NCBI GenBank assembly: GCA_029959195.1
Contig: CP114126.1
Coordinates: 1,612,001 to 1,676,000 of the forward strand
Length of the DNA stretch: 64,000 nt
Source: Dictyophora rubrovolvata
Taxonomy: Eukaryota; Basidiomycota; Agaricomycetes; Phallales; Phallaceae
Direction of reading: 5' to 3'
In this document: piece after piece, positions 10,402-20,841 of the stretch
How positions within the stretch are numbered: the first letter of the stretch is position 1
Layout: each line of letters begins with the position of its first letter
The notes under the pieces: generated by a model
What the model saw: the letters and a program-made list of their open reading frames with translations, nothing else
The model's database searches: none
What the model was told of the DNA's origin: nothing
Program-made: the position numbers and the translations under genes

Positions 10402-13390
10402 CGCTCATATTCTGGTTCAGTGCGATGTGCATAATTGAATATATCATCCTCTCTACATGATGGAAGGCAGTCGACCTTACTACCGCCACATTCAGTCTGC
10501 CGAACCGATATCTATCACCATCAGTGTCCCTCACTCCCATTCCTTGCGTAGTCAATATATCATTCCTCCCTCACAGATCCTTTTGAACGTTAAGTGCTAC
10601 CTTGATTTCTTCCTTCTTCCTCAATATGCTGCCTAATGATACTTGTCCATCTTTCCGTCGCTTGTAACCTGAGAAAACATTAGGTTTGCGAGTCCAGGCT
10701 ATTCGGCGTTCTTAGCCGTATCCTTCTTCGCTCCCCGCGGACCTTTTCAAAAGAGGAGCAAATGTATGGCTAAGGACATAGCCTGAACGCTATGAGTTCA
10801 ATCATACACCGCACACGGCGTCTTTCCGGCGCGTAATTACTGCATCTCAAACCAGCATCTCACACAAGTATCAGTAACTCCTGCCTTGTAAGCATCTTGT
10901 ACTAATGGTTTTGATATTTAACGTCGAATGATATGTACAAGAATCTCAGGTATGCTTCACATTCTTTTCCCACGTTGGGAGCCCACTTTCTTGTTGCATA
11001 TAGGACGTCCGACGAAAAGCTAATATTTTTGGAAGCTCGAAACTGCGAAACAGGTACTGTTGTCTGAGCTGCATTCACGTCCATAGAGAGCAACGTTCCA
11101 AATGAGGTAGCCTTCTTGTCAATGACATACATATTCCTGACCGAAATATTTGGCATTAATTCATGAAAGCGAAGTGACGTTGTGGGATATAGGGAGTGAA
11201 CTGACTTTGACGAGTTCATGGTTAAACCATCCTACCCGGAGCTTGATGGCGTTTCGTTTTTCCGATGACCCAACACATGTCATAAGAATGGAAAGGACAA
11301 ACGAGCCACGATTCTATTTCTATGTGTATATATAGGAATTACATACTGGAAAAGTAACCGTCAAACCGTTTCCGGGTCGCGTACATTGGACAGTTGTCTA
11401 GCTCTTCGTGGAAACCATCTCTTACTGGCTCCTTACGACGCCTCCTTCGTCACGGTTAGAAACTTGGATATATTCAATATCATGTTGCCTTTATATGAAT
11501 ATCATCAAAATAATTCACATTTCGGCATGTTTTCTGTTGGCCATTCCAAGACGAGATTCAGACAGTATGCCTTTAGTCTTATTTATATTCTATTCGAGAT
11601 GGTTTTCATGAACTATATATTCATTCACTCAGATCGATTGAAACATATCGCAAATCCCTCTCCAATGCTGTGAACTTTGGGGTATTGGATTATGCATTGT
11701 CTGCATGGGAAAAAGCTCTTCTCAGCATACTCCGAGTTGGATGATCAAGGCTGGATTTTAGGTCCGCATGGTGAACTTTTGTTTTGGGTAAGTGAGGGTT
11801 TGTGGCATTGCATGATGTTTCAAGCATTTCGCAAAACCTGACTTCGAGAAATTCGTGTGGCATGGCTCGAGATGGACGGAATGTAATAGGACGTAGTATT
11901 AAACTTGCGCTCCACTTGTGACGATTGACTTTTGACTTTGCTTGTTTATTGTACATTCCATAAATGGTGTATAGTAAAGAAGATTCTTTGAGGTTTAGAC
12001 AATGGCGTGCGTGTACCTCCTAGCCTGAGGCCTACACCCATCGACGTCGTTACTACACCGCTATTGAGGCGTGTTTACTATTAGGAGTATACTAAATCAC
12101 TAGGTCGTTCTAAAAGAAAATTCCCGAATTTTCCTATCAAATTAAAAACCACCCACATGGCTGATAGCGAAAGGCAAGTACTATCCACCTGCGGCTGGTC
12201 CGTTATAATTACCGACAGCCAATCAATCAGTTGAAAGTTCTGCCTTGACGATTGACGATAACAAATCCAAGCCCGATTACGAACATATAGCTGGAGGCGC
12301 ATCTTACGATGACGTGCGAGAGGGACGAAAATCATACCCACGTGGTTATAGAATCTAGATCCCGTAGCATTCACCATTGATTTCTTTCTCAGCTTGAGCC
12401 CTGAACCCAGTGGACCGTCAATCAGTCTTACATCAAAGTTCGCATTTAATCTCAATGACAGGTCTTGAAGGCCCCAAATCTATCCGAAAACACAATTCAG
12501 ATTAAACAATGGCAACTAGATAGGCGACAAAATAAAGATCCAGAGTTACGCGACCTGTAGATAATCGAACACTCATGCTTAAAAAGTCGCGCCCAAAGAA
12601 TCAGGGTCAACAGAATCTATCTATCTGAACGGAAGCTAACATTATCAGCGATGGAAGAAGCTCGAAGCGTCCAGTTAGACTCCCTCGAGACGGTGCAGAA
12701 ATGATGAGTGTCAGGAAGACCCCTTGTAATCATTGTACGCTGTGCCCGCATGAACACTAGTCGGAGAGAAAATAATATTGCATATCTGAGAAAAACTCGG
12801 AGATTGATACACATTAGCGACCCTATCAGAATTTCACATGCAAATGCAATGACTCCGAGCTATGTAGTTTAAGCGAAGGGTGGCAGTGTTCGATAGCGCG
12901 CGTACCCCCGCCTGAAATTAAGATTCGAACCACACTGCCCCTATTCCAATCGATTGATCATCCAAAGAAGTTTTTTTTCTTATAGTGATCAACTAGATTT
13001 CAACAGAATTTCTTGAGTGTTGGACTCTTGTTTTATTATAATGCGAGCGCGCATACAACTAATGTATAAAAATAGGTATGTACGAATGTCAAATTCTAAA
13101 TACCAGTCCTCTACATTAAAAAGAACTGGTGAACCGAAAGTTGTGTCGAAATGAGGAGGAAAAAATATCTACTGGAAAGGAATGTCTATGGCAAGCCTGA
13201 GTCCCACTGAGTTCTTACGTCCCCCTGTGATTAATAGAGGAATGTAACAGTCAGAGGATAAAGTAGGAAACGATTTTGAATGAAGAGCTAGAAAGTAAAA
13301 TAAAAGGGCTTAAATAAGTCGAAAGTTTTATGATACAACAAGGTTGAGAAAGATCCCTGATCAGAATATGAAAGATTCGTTTGAGTCATG
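10402..13390. other. Gene-poor stretch with eroded coding traces
   Basis: I find no convincing gene in these 3 kb. On the plus strand, 10980-11470 shows broken coding traces in shifting frames. One segment near 11210-11330 reads M-A-F-R-F-S-D-D-P-T-H-V-I, and another at 11386-11480 reads L-L-L-A-P-Y-D-A-S-F-V-T-V-R. These are reminiscent of the C-terminal part of fungal F-box-type proteins, but that is a guess. Stop codons interrupt all frames. The segment 11700-13390 has only short, low-quality ORFs on either strand. Confidence 0.35.
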
Positions 13391-14230
13391 TTAATCGACG
13401 CCATGAACAACTGCATTATGGCGACGTTTATTCCTCTTTTGGATGATGGTAATTTGACAGGCATCATAGGGGCAAAGATATGCCCTGCCACTCTGGACCC
13501 ATGGATGTTTTCGAGGCTTCAACAGCCAAGAAGGGTCGTTCCGCGGGATGTCTTCATCATCGTAGCGAACAGGAGGCGGCACTAAAGTCGCTCCTCCAGT
13601 TGGTTCAGTATGCGTATGAAGAGGCTGTACCCCCTGGTGCAATGTACTAAGCGGTGAATCAACGGCGAGCTCGGAGTCGGAAAGTTGTTGGTGGACATCC
13701 ATAGAATTCGAATTTAGCGGGATATCGATAGGAAACATTCCCCCGTCTGGTATTATTGTTTCCTCCCGAGGGGCGTACTCGTGTTGAAAATAATCTTGTT
13801 GCGATTGTTGAAAAACGTCGTATGATGACATCGCTAAGGAAGTGAATTCGTTGGACACGTCTTGGAAGTTCCATGGAACGGAATGGAATACCTGAGGTTG
13901 AGGATCCAGTCGCGATTGCGATTGCGAGTGCAATTGAGAGGTGGAGGGGTTCTGGGAATAAGCAGCATAATAAGCAGCATAACTGTCATGCGGCGCGCCA
14001 GTATCATAAATGTTCGTGGTGCGGTTCACGGAAGAGTGGGTGGCTTCGAATGTTGTCGAATGAAGTGCTTCCAAAGGTGTCGCTCCTGTCGTTCGCAAAT
14101 AATACAGTTGGTTGTAAATTTCGTCATTCATCGTTTCTTCGCATGATTCGCTGTTCCCTTGAGTGACGTCTAAGAGAACATCGGAGTCAGGTAGTTGGTG
14201 TGGCGATGGTGGCGGTCGAGGGTAGGACAT
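13391..14230 (-). CDS. Protein with a single C-terminal C2H2 zinc finger
   Basis: A 279-residue single-exon coding region. The start chosen is the ATG at 14230, because just upstream the minus strand reads as a pyrimidine-rich acceptor ending TTTGCAG, which suggests a 5' UTR intron. The first 240 residues are Ser/Gln/Pro-rich with poly-Gln-like and Tyr/Ala runs, as in many fungal transcription factors. The finger is at the very end: C253-x4-C258-x12-H271-x4-H276, followed by three residues. A lone terminal finger is unusual for DNA binding and could instead contact protein. No target can be inferred. Nuclear location is inferred. Confidence 0.65.
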   Translation of the reverse strand: MSYPRPPPSPHQLPDSDVLLDVTQGNSESCEETMNDEIYNQLYYLRTTGATPLEALHSTTFEATHSSVNRTTNIYDTGAPHDSYAAYYAAYSQNPSTSQLHSQSQSRLDPQPQVFHSVPWNFQDVSNEFTSLAMSSYDVFQQSQQDYFQHEYAPREETIIPDGGMFPIDIPLNSNSMDVHQQLSDSELAVDSPLSTLHQGVQPLHTHTEPTGGATLVPPPVRYDDEDIPRNDPSWLLKPRKHPWVQSGRAYLCPYDACQITIIQKRNKRRHNAVVHGVD

Positions 14231-14744
14231 GGTAGTTATGGACGAGGGATGAAAGCTTTTAACTGTTCCGTGGCATCTGCAAAGAAAGTGGAAGAAGATG
14301 AGTTTCCTTTTTTTGCCGAACAAGAAAGTCCTAGTTATGGAGGAATTGTCTAAGCGAAAATCCGAAGCAATTCAATAGCAGACGCGTTCGTAGCTGTTCT
14401 GCGAATCAACGAATCATAAAATTTCAGAGTTTCTTAAAACACAAGCTTCATTACAGCTAGCGTACCATTGCGCGTCCCTGATCGAGTGAGATAGAAAATG
14501 ATTCTTGTCTCTACGTAAGTAGCGATGATTTCTCTTTTCTTTTCCGCCCCGCCACTGCCGCAGTTTAATTAGGGGACGAATGGTACGCGTGAAAGACGAA
14601 CATGGAAAGGCTGTGCACGCCGGTTAATTAGAGGCTCAGACTGAAATTAAAAATATAATATTCTCTGTAGTTTTACACCAATGAGCCTTTGTACTGAAAA
14701 ATAATCACCGTCATTAGTTGTAAAAAGGAGTCGCAAACATAATG

Positions 14745-14764
14745 CACGGCATTCGAATGCCGTG
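14745..14764. promoter_or_regulatory. 20 bp perfect palindrome
   Basis: CACGGCATTCGAATGCCGTG is identical to its own reverse complement. It lies about 515 bp upstream of the C2H2 gene start. A perfect 10 bp dyad of this kind is typical of a site for a dimeric DNA-binding protein, but I cannot name the factor. Confidence 0.5.
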
Positions 14765-15810
14765 TGATACAAGGGGGGATGAGGTTGACGTGCGTTGTTG
14801 ATTGGCTGGAAGTTATTGCTGTACTTTTCCCTCGTCATAGCTATTATTCAGTAAACAGCGAATCAGAAACGATTGCCGTACCTTTGTCTCACTTCGCTTA
14901 ACTTCCTCTACCAAGAGTAGATATTATTCCGACCTTGTGATTATTTAGCCTGACGATGCGATACCGCGCTATCCCCAGGCCGAAGCAACAAAAAGTTGTG
15001 TGTTTGAAACCACCCAAATTTTGGCTTTCGGAGTTTTAGAAGAATTTGACGTGGTCGTGTTCTTGTGAAGTTGGCGATATGATCGTATATGGTCGTTTTT
15101 CCCCGGCGGCATGGCACAGGAACGCGTAGCTCTGATTGTTCTCGTTCTAAGACTGATAGCCACCACAAGGTCTAGTCCATCCGTGTGTAAGTAGTGCTGC
15201 ATATTTTGATTGACCGTTTGCGGTTAAATTGAACTTAAAATATCCATCATGAGCGAATGCGCGAACATCGACGGAGATGATCGCGCCGAAATTTCGTGCG
15301 TCAGACCTCGAAAATTGTAACTTGATACCAAAAAGTAGAAAGAAATGACGTCAAGTCAAAATCTCACAGCTTGAAGCTGCTTGATAAAATCAAGTGGGCT
15401 GCATGCGCAGTTGAAATTGTTTCGAAAAAGGCCATTAGTTGACAATTTGACAAAAACCAGACAGCCAACGGCTTTTTTACACGAACTTCTAAGGGAGATG
15501 AAGGTCATCATCTATAAACTTTGATTCACAAGACCTACAACGTATAGCTTATAGCAACACCTACTAGGTCCTTTGAGCTTCTGATGTCCATCGAGGTTCT
15601 TCTATTCTCCTCTTTTGTGTTTGTCTAGAACCAGATCACATAATGTAGAGAATAAGCACAAAGCTCTAGTCTTACCCTTATTTCGTCCATACGTGTGAAT
15701 GATTGGACTCGTCCAGCCGGGGAATTTTTCCACCTGCGGGGGCTGGGCAGTGGGTGGGCCAATAGCCGAAGCTCGGCACCGGAAGTAAACGTTCCCGGAT
15801 TCTAGGCGGC

Positions 15811-15830
15811 TGACTCAGACAACTGACGTA
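15811..15830. promoter_or_regulatory. Paired bZIP-type sites upstream of ISA2
   Basis: TGACTCA at 15811 and TGACGTA at 15824 are spaced 13 bp apart and end about 25 bp before the ISA2 start codon. TGACTCA is the known Gcn4/AP-1 core, and TGACGTA resembles a CRE/ATF site. A CCAAT box lies 50 bp further upstream. The published HapX-type spacing motif is not matched. Confidence 0.45.
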
Positions 15831-15854
15831 ACCGCTAGTTCACCCCAACCAAAA

Positions 15855-16734
15855 ATGTCATCGAATGTATCCGCCGCCTTGGTAGACTTGAGGCATTGCT
15901 TCAAGGTTAATTCGTGTCGACGATATTCCACTAAACAAATGATCAGAACGAGTTCAGTACTTCCTGGAACGAGACGGTTCACCACACGCCGAGTTTACAC
16001 CACCTCCACCCCAGTCATTCTCCAGCACGCTACCTTACCGTCTCCCATACCATGGTTCGACAAACACCAACGCCATCGACGCTTAGAAACTCTAGAACAT
16101 AAAGACGGTTTTACCCGGATTTTGTCAACTAGAAGCTATGCCACGGCGACGCGGGCTGACGCTCCTGGAATAAGTCGTGCTCAAGCCATTCTCTCTGCGA
16201 CTCCGGATCCTTCAAAAATGACTCCTGACGAGGAAGTTGAGCTTTTGGATAAAAATGAAGCCCAATTCTCAATTACTGAAAGGGCGGCGGAGGTACGGTT
16301 ATCATGGCTGTTCCAACTCGCGAATGTTTACCATATATACTTCTTTTTTTTTCATTCAGAAACTAAGCAATATTTCAACATCGGAAAATGACCCGAACGT
16401 CTCCCTTCGCGTCGCAGTAGAATCAGGAGGATGCCATGGGTACCAATACAAGCTCGAATTAACCTCAGATCAAGCACCAGATGACTAGTACGTTCTCGAG
16501 AATGTTTCGCTGAACTACTGAAACACTGACTTTCTTTCCTCCCGAAGTCGCTTCATACATCCCAGACATCGAAATGCAGCAATTGTCGTCGATGCCGTAT
16601 CGTTGGGATTATTGAAAGGCTCAACACTAGATTACGCAACCGAGCTTATTGGAAGTAGCTTCCGGGTTATTGACAACCCACAGGCTAAAACCGCAGGCTG
16701 CGGATGTGGTATCAGTTGGGAAGCCAAATTCTGA
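15855..16734 (+). CDS. ISA2: Mitochondrial iron-sulfur assembly protein, A-type carrier ISA2
   Basis: The exons are 15855-16292, 16360-16487 and 16548-16734, giving 250 residues. The C-terminal 110 residues are a HesB/IscA domain with the three conserved cysteines that bind iron or a cluster: C171 (in S-G-G-C-H-G-Y), C240 and C242 (in G-C-G-C-G). The motif S-L-x-L-L-K-G-S-T-L-D-Y-A-T-E-L-I-G-S-x-F is typical. The roughly 140-residue N-terminal extension is rich in Arg/Ser/Thr and poor in acidic residues, which fits a mitochondrial presequence. With ISA1 and IBA57 the family matures [4Fe-4S] proteins of the matrix. ISA2 rather than ISA1 is chosen on the I-x-N-P-Q-A form near the end. The paralog assignment is less sure than the family. 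Confidence 0.9.
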
Positions 16735-16972
16735 TAGTAGAATAGCCGTTAAACCCTTTTTTCCCTTTTCATTTATGTTACATTATACACTTTCATGTAC
16801 GAGTCATTTATTCACTGCGAAGATCCTCCACCGCTCACATTTTGAAGTTGATTTGGCAAACCCTTTCATTGATCAAACTATACAATAGTTGAATACATCA
16901 AAAAAATTCGTCTGATACATCAAGAAGACAAGAGTTCGCACAAACTCGAGAAACAAGAGCGGAATTTTTTTA

Positions 16973-19900
16973 TTAATGAGCAATATCCAATGAGATAACA
17001 CCTGAATCACCAGCGTCACTAGCGCCACCACTGTTAGCAAAAACACCGCCATCAACAGCATCTTCTTCCTCTCGATTTTCCTGAATGACAACACTATGTC
17101 CTTCGAAAAGAGACTTCTCGAGAAGGTTAGTCAAACCCGTCTCAACAACACTCAACCACTTGGCAAGATCATCCACAGTTCTCGCAAGTTCCGCTTGTGC
17201 TTCTGCAGGCGACAATGTGGATTTGAGGAGCTCTAGAGGTTTGATGGCTGGCGGCTGCAGTGGCGCGGTGGGTGCTGGTGCTTTGACAGTGTCTGAAGCC
17301 GCGCTTGTGCCCTCAAGGAGAGAAGATGAGCTGCTGAGCTGTTGATCCAAGGAAGTGGTGGAAGAAGAAGCGGCCGCGGTTACAATTTGGAGTGGTATTG
17401 GAGGTTGATGTGGTCGCGTTTGGGGCCGGTTCAATGGAGCATGGACTGACGGAGACGGAGGTAAAAAATCTGGTCCGCTAACCAAATTAGTGGGTAGCGG
17501 AGCCAACTATGAAGAAAGAGTATATTAACGACCAGTCGTTATATCATTTGCAGGAAAAACAAACCTTCAAAACATCCCTTAGAGCTGGCATTTTCAATCC
17601 ACCACCACCACCACCGACATCGCCCTCACTCCGATACCCAGCAGCACTAGCACTCTCGCTCCTATTCCTTCCTCTCAAAAGCGACAAAGGTAGCTGAAGT
17701 GATGATGATGACGCCGTTATCAATCCTGTCCCTACTCCCGTCGCTGCCGCCCTATCAGCCATCGAGGTCGTCGGCATCGGTACTGTCTCCATAACAGCAA
17801 CGGACCCCTGTCGATTCAACGAAGGACCACGCGATAATGCGGCACCTCCTGTTTCAGGATTAGTAGCAGTAGTATACCGTCTGCCACCTGCCGGCGTGGC
17901 ACTATGCGCACGCGAGAAGGGAGGTAAAGGCATTGCCAAACCCGTTCGGTGGCGGATCGTCCCCGGACTGCTAATCACACTATCATCGAACGAATGCGTT
18001 GCAAGGTGTGAGGTCGGGGAAGATGAAGTCACTATTGTTGAAGAAGTCGGCGATGTAGTTCTAAACAACGTCGGTGGACTGGTTTTGCCAGAACCAACGT
18101 CATTTTCAAGTTCATCCATTGAAAATGTCAGTGGTAATTGACGTGACGGAGAGGATGTAGGAGAAGAAGTAGGATGTTCAGGTTGCGACTCAACCCGAGG
18201 CCGAGTCGAAGCTGGAAATTGAAAGTTCACCGGTGATGCAGTAGCCACTTTTCGTACTCTTCTAATCGTCGAAGTCGACGATCCTGACGCGATAGAGTCG
18301 TTTCGGACTGACGATGAAGATACAGCGGGAAACGAAGGAGGAATGCTTCGCGTAGGTGGTGATGACGAGGTGGGAGATGCCGATGATGTCTTACTTTTGT
18401 TTAGATTCGGAGGTATGGAAATATCCGGCAGGCCACGATTTTGTCGGACTTCCCTATACGTCGGCGTTCGAGCCGATCGGGGAGGTCTTATACCTATACT
18501 GTCGTCATCGGAAGAGGAAGACAAAAGAGTGGTATTTAAAGGGTGTAAGCCAGTTTGCGACGAAGACGATAATGATGAAGAAGATGAGGATGCCAATGAG
18601 GTTGACGTTACTGTGACTGTTGTTGCTGATACAGGTGGAAGGGGAGGAAATGCAAATGTTGCTTGTCTAGCAGTGGCGGGATCTGAACCGCGCGATGAGG
18701 AAGTTGGCGAAGAAGATGACCGAGATCTCGAAGATGATCGGGTAGAATGGGAATTGGACGTGGAAGCGGAACTAATACCGGAGGCTTGAGGCGATGTCGA
18801 TGAGGTTTCGATGTAAACAAAGGCAGTTTGTAGTGGTGGTAACGGCGGGACTAGTGGCGGCGGCACCGGTGATTTTGCTGAAGGTGGTGTTATCGCCATT
18901 GAAGACGCCGATTGTTTTACGGTTCTGTCTGCATCGGCCGACGATTGTGCTGATGATAATACTGGTGCCATCGAAGTCGATGTTGAAAGAGGTAATGCTG
19001 GCGCAGGAGGTGTCATTCTTGAACGTAGCCCGAATGGATCAGAACCACCACTAGGGTTGTCTGTCCCTTCAAAAAGCATCCTCAGAGATCGAGGCGGTAC
19101 CCGTTGTGGTGGCGGAATTGCTGTTGCTGTTGGCGGATCGCCTAAAGCAGTTTCATTTTCGGTGCTACCCTCACCGGAAGCTTTGAAGTCAACGAACGAT
19201 CCACCACGAAGGGTATCAAATTCCCAAGTACTTTCACGATTGTTTGATTTTAGACTGTCACGTCGCAAATGGTTAGAAAAAAACACTATAAAAACACGAG
19301 GTGCAGGAATTTATCTTACCTATCTTCCTCTTCTTCATCAGCTTCAAAAAGACTTTTACGAACACCACCCGCGCGACCCCACGCTTCGTACTGAACGACC
19401 AACTCCTTTAAAATAGAAACCGGCGTCTTCGCTGCTGATTTGATCCATTTGGCTTTCGTCAGTTCTTCAGCACCGGCGCGCTATCCATATCCGTATTTGA
19501 ATTCAAATACATTTTGATAAAACAATGCTGCTTACCTCACCGGGCACTTCTTTTAGACACATTGCAACAAAATCTCGCATGTCTTTGGATCCCTCGTGCT
19601 CAGCCAAACGCGGAGGTTTGGTGCTGGGAATGAGCGACAGTACTTTCACTTCGACCTGATTAGAATGAGGCGGTGCACCAGTAGTCATCTCATAAAGCGT
19701 GATACCAAGACTCCATATGTCGGCTTTGGAATCGTACATTGATCCAGACGTGATAACTTCTGGCGCCATCCAGTAAGGAGTACCGACGAAAGTCGTACGT
19801 TTAGCATGAGCGGTAGAAAGAAGAGCTGAAACGCCAAAATCGCACAAAAGTACACGACCTTGGTCCGTAACCAAAACGTTGGCGGCCTTGATGTCACGGT

Positions 19901-20379
19901 GTATAACTCCAGATTTGTGAATGTACACCAACGCAGAGAGTAGTTCCCTCGTTATGACGACAGAATGCCGTTCGTCAATGACATTTCCCTTTGTGGCTTT
20001 CATCAGCGTTCGAACACTCCCGCCGCTGGCATAGTCCATTACAATCCAGACATGCGGCCCGTCAAGGTAGCACCCGTAATATTTAGTAATGTTGTTCGTT
20101 CCGGGACCACGCAGCTGGCTGAGAAGAGCAACTTCGCGTTGAATATCTTCCACATCATCGTCCGGAGTGTCAAGATTGATAATCTTGAGCGCAACAATGT
20201 CTCCAGTGGGTATATGAACGCCACGGTATACCGCTCCATAGGCACCTTTCCCCACAATCTCGAGTTTGCGGTAAAGCTGATGAAGGCTCAGAATTAAAGT
20301 CAAAGATAGGATACAGCGTTTCACATACTTGTGTTACCGGAACTTGATTTTGAACGGGGATGGATCTCAAGGAGGACAT
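16973..20379 (-). CDS. KIC1: Ste20-family (GCK-III) kinase of the Kic1/Nak1 type
   Basis: The exons (complement) are 20329-20379, 19536-20276, 19320-19480, 17565-19254 and 16973-17506, giving 1058 residues. The kinase domain spans about 18-265: glycine loop G26-K-G-A-Y-G, K48 in V-A-L-K-I, catalytic loop H-R-D-I-K-A-A-N, D-F-G and G-T-P-Y-W-M-A-P-E. It is followed by the A-E-E-L-x-K-x-K-W-I-K segment usual in this subfamily. The sequence N-L-D-T-P-D-D-D-V-x-D-I-Q-R-E-V is close to Kic1/Nak1 proteins, which activate the NDR kinase Cbk1/Orb6 in the RAM/MOR polarity pathway. Residues about 320-880 are a Ser/Pro/Thr-rich disordered region with a poly-Gly run. The last 177 residues contain a probable helical segment. 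All splice phases close. Confidence 0.9.
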
Positions 20380-20393
20380 TCAAAAAAACTCAT
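20367..20393 (-). promoter_or_regulatory. Overlapping upstream ORF at the kinase start
   Basis: An ATG 14 bp before the kinase start opens an 8-codon reading frame (M-S-F-F-E-C-P-P) that ends with TGA 13 bp inside the kinase coding region, in another frame. If the transcript includes it, ribosomes must leak past or initiate downstream, which would lower kinase translation. The 5' end of the mRNA is not known. Confidence 0.4.
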
Positions 20394-20841
20394 TTGATTC
20401 CGCGCGGAGGAAATGTAGCCGAATAGCGCCTGTAGTTCCTGCTTTGTCAGCTTTGAACAATAATGTCTGAGGAAACTCAAAAACAGAATATTTATGAATT
20501 TCAATTAGAAAACAGGTATGCTTTATTACAAGGTCGTTGACGAAAGTTACTTGACATTCCTTTTAGTCCCTCCACCTCGAACACAATGTGCCAATGTATC
20601 AGATCATCGGAAATGAGGTATCGCTCGCAGTGGGCACGGCAATTAGTGTGTCGTTGCAACAGAAAAGCATGCCAATAGATCTCAGTCACGACTTGTACTC
20701 TGAAGTTATAACCAATCGTAGAGATTGTGTTTGATTCTTCGGACCTAGTTGTCATCCGCTCCTTCACACAGCAACAGAGTTGCGGTTAAAGCCTTGTTTG
20801 TTTCCTTACTACCACTTCTGAACTTTTGCTCTATTTTAATC

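Larger units (their letters stand above)
14231..15854. promoter_or_regulatory. Long divergent region between the C2H2 gene and ISA2
   Basis: This 1.6 kb has no coding sequence I can support. It contains a 20 bp perfect palindrome (14745-14764). Close to ISA2 it has a CCAAT box (15759-15763) and two bZIP-type sites (15811-15830), each listed where relevant. Confidence 0.5.

Noticed and set aside
12940-12975. tRNA-like ATTCGAAC loop in 12880-12960
   Set aside because: The flanking bases do not pair into a T stem, and no anticodon or acceptor stem can be formed on either strand.
18343-18789. 148-codon plus-strand ORF opposite the kinase
   Set aside because: It is the shadow of the Ser-rich region of the minus-strand kinase. 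Its Asp/Glu/Val-rich composition follows from the complementary codons.
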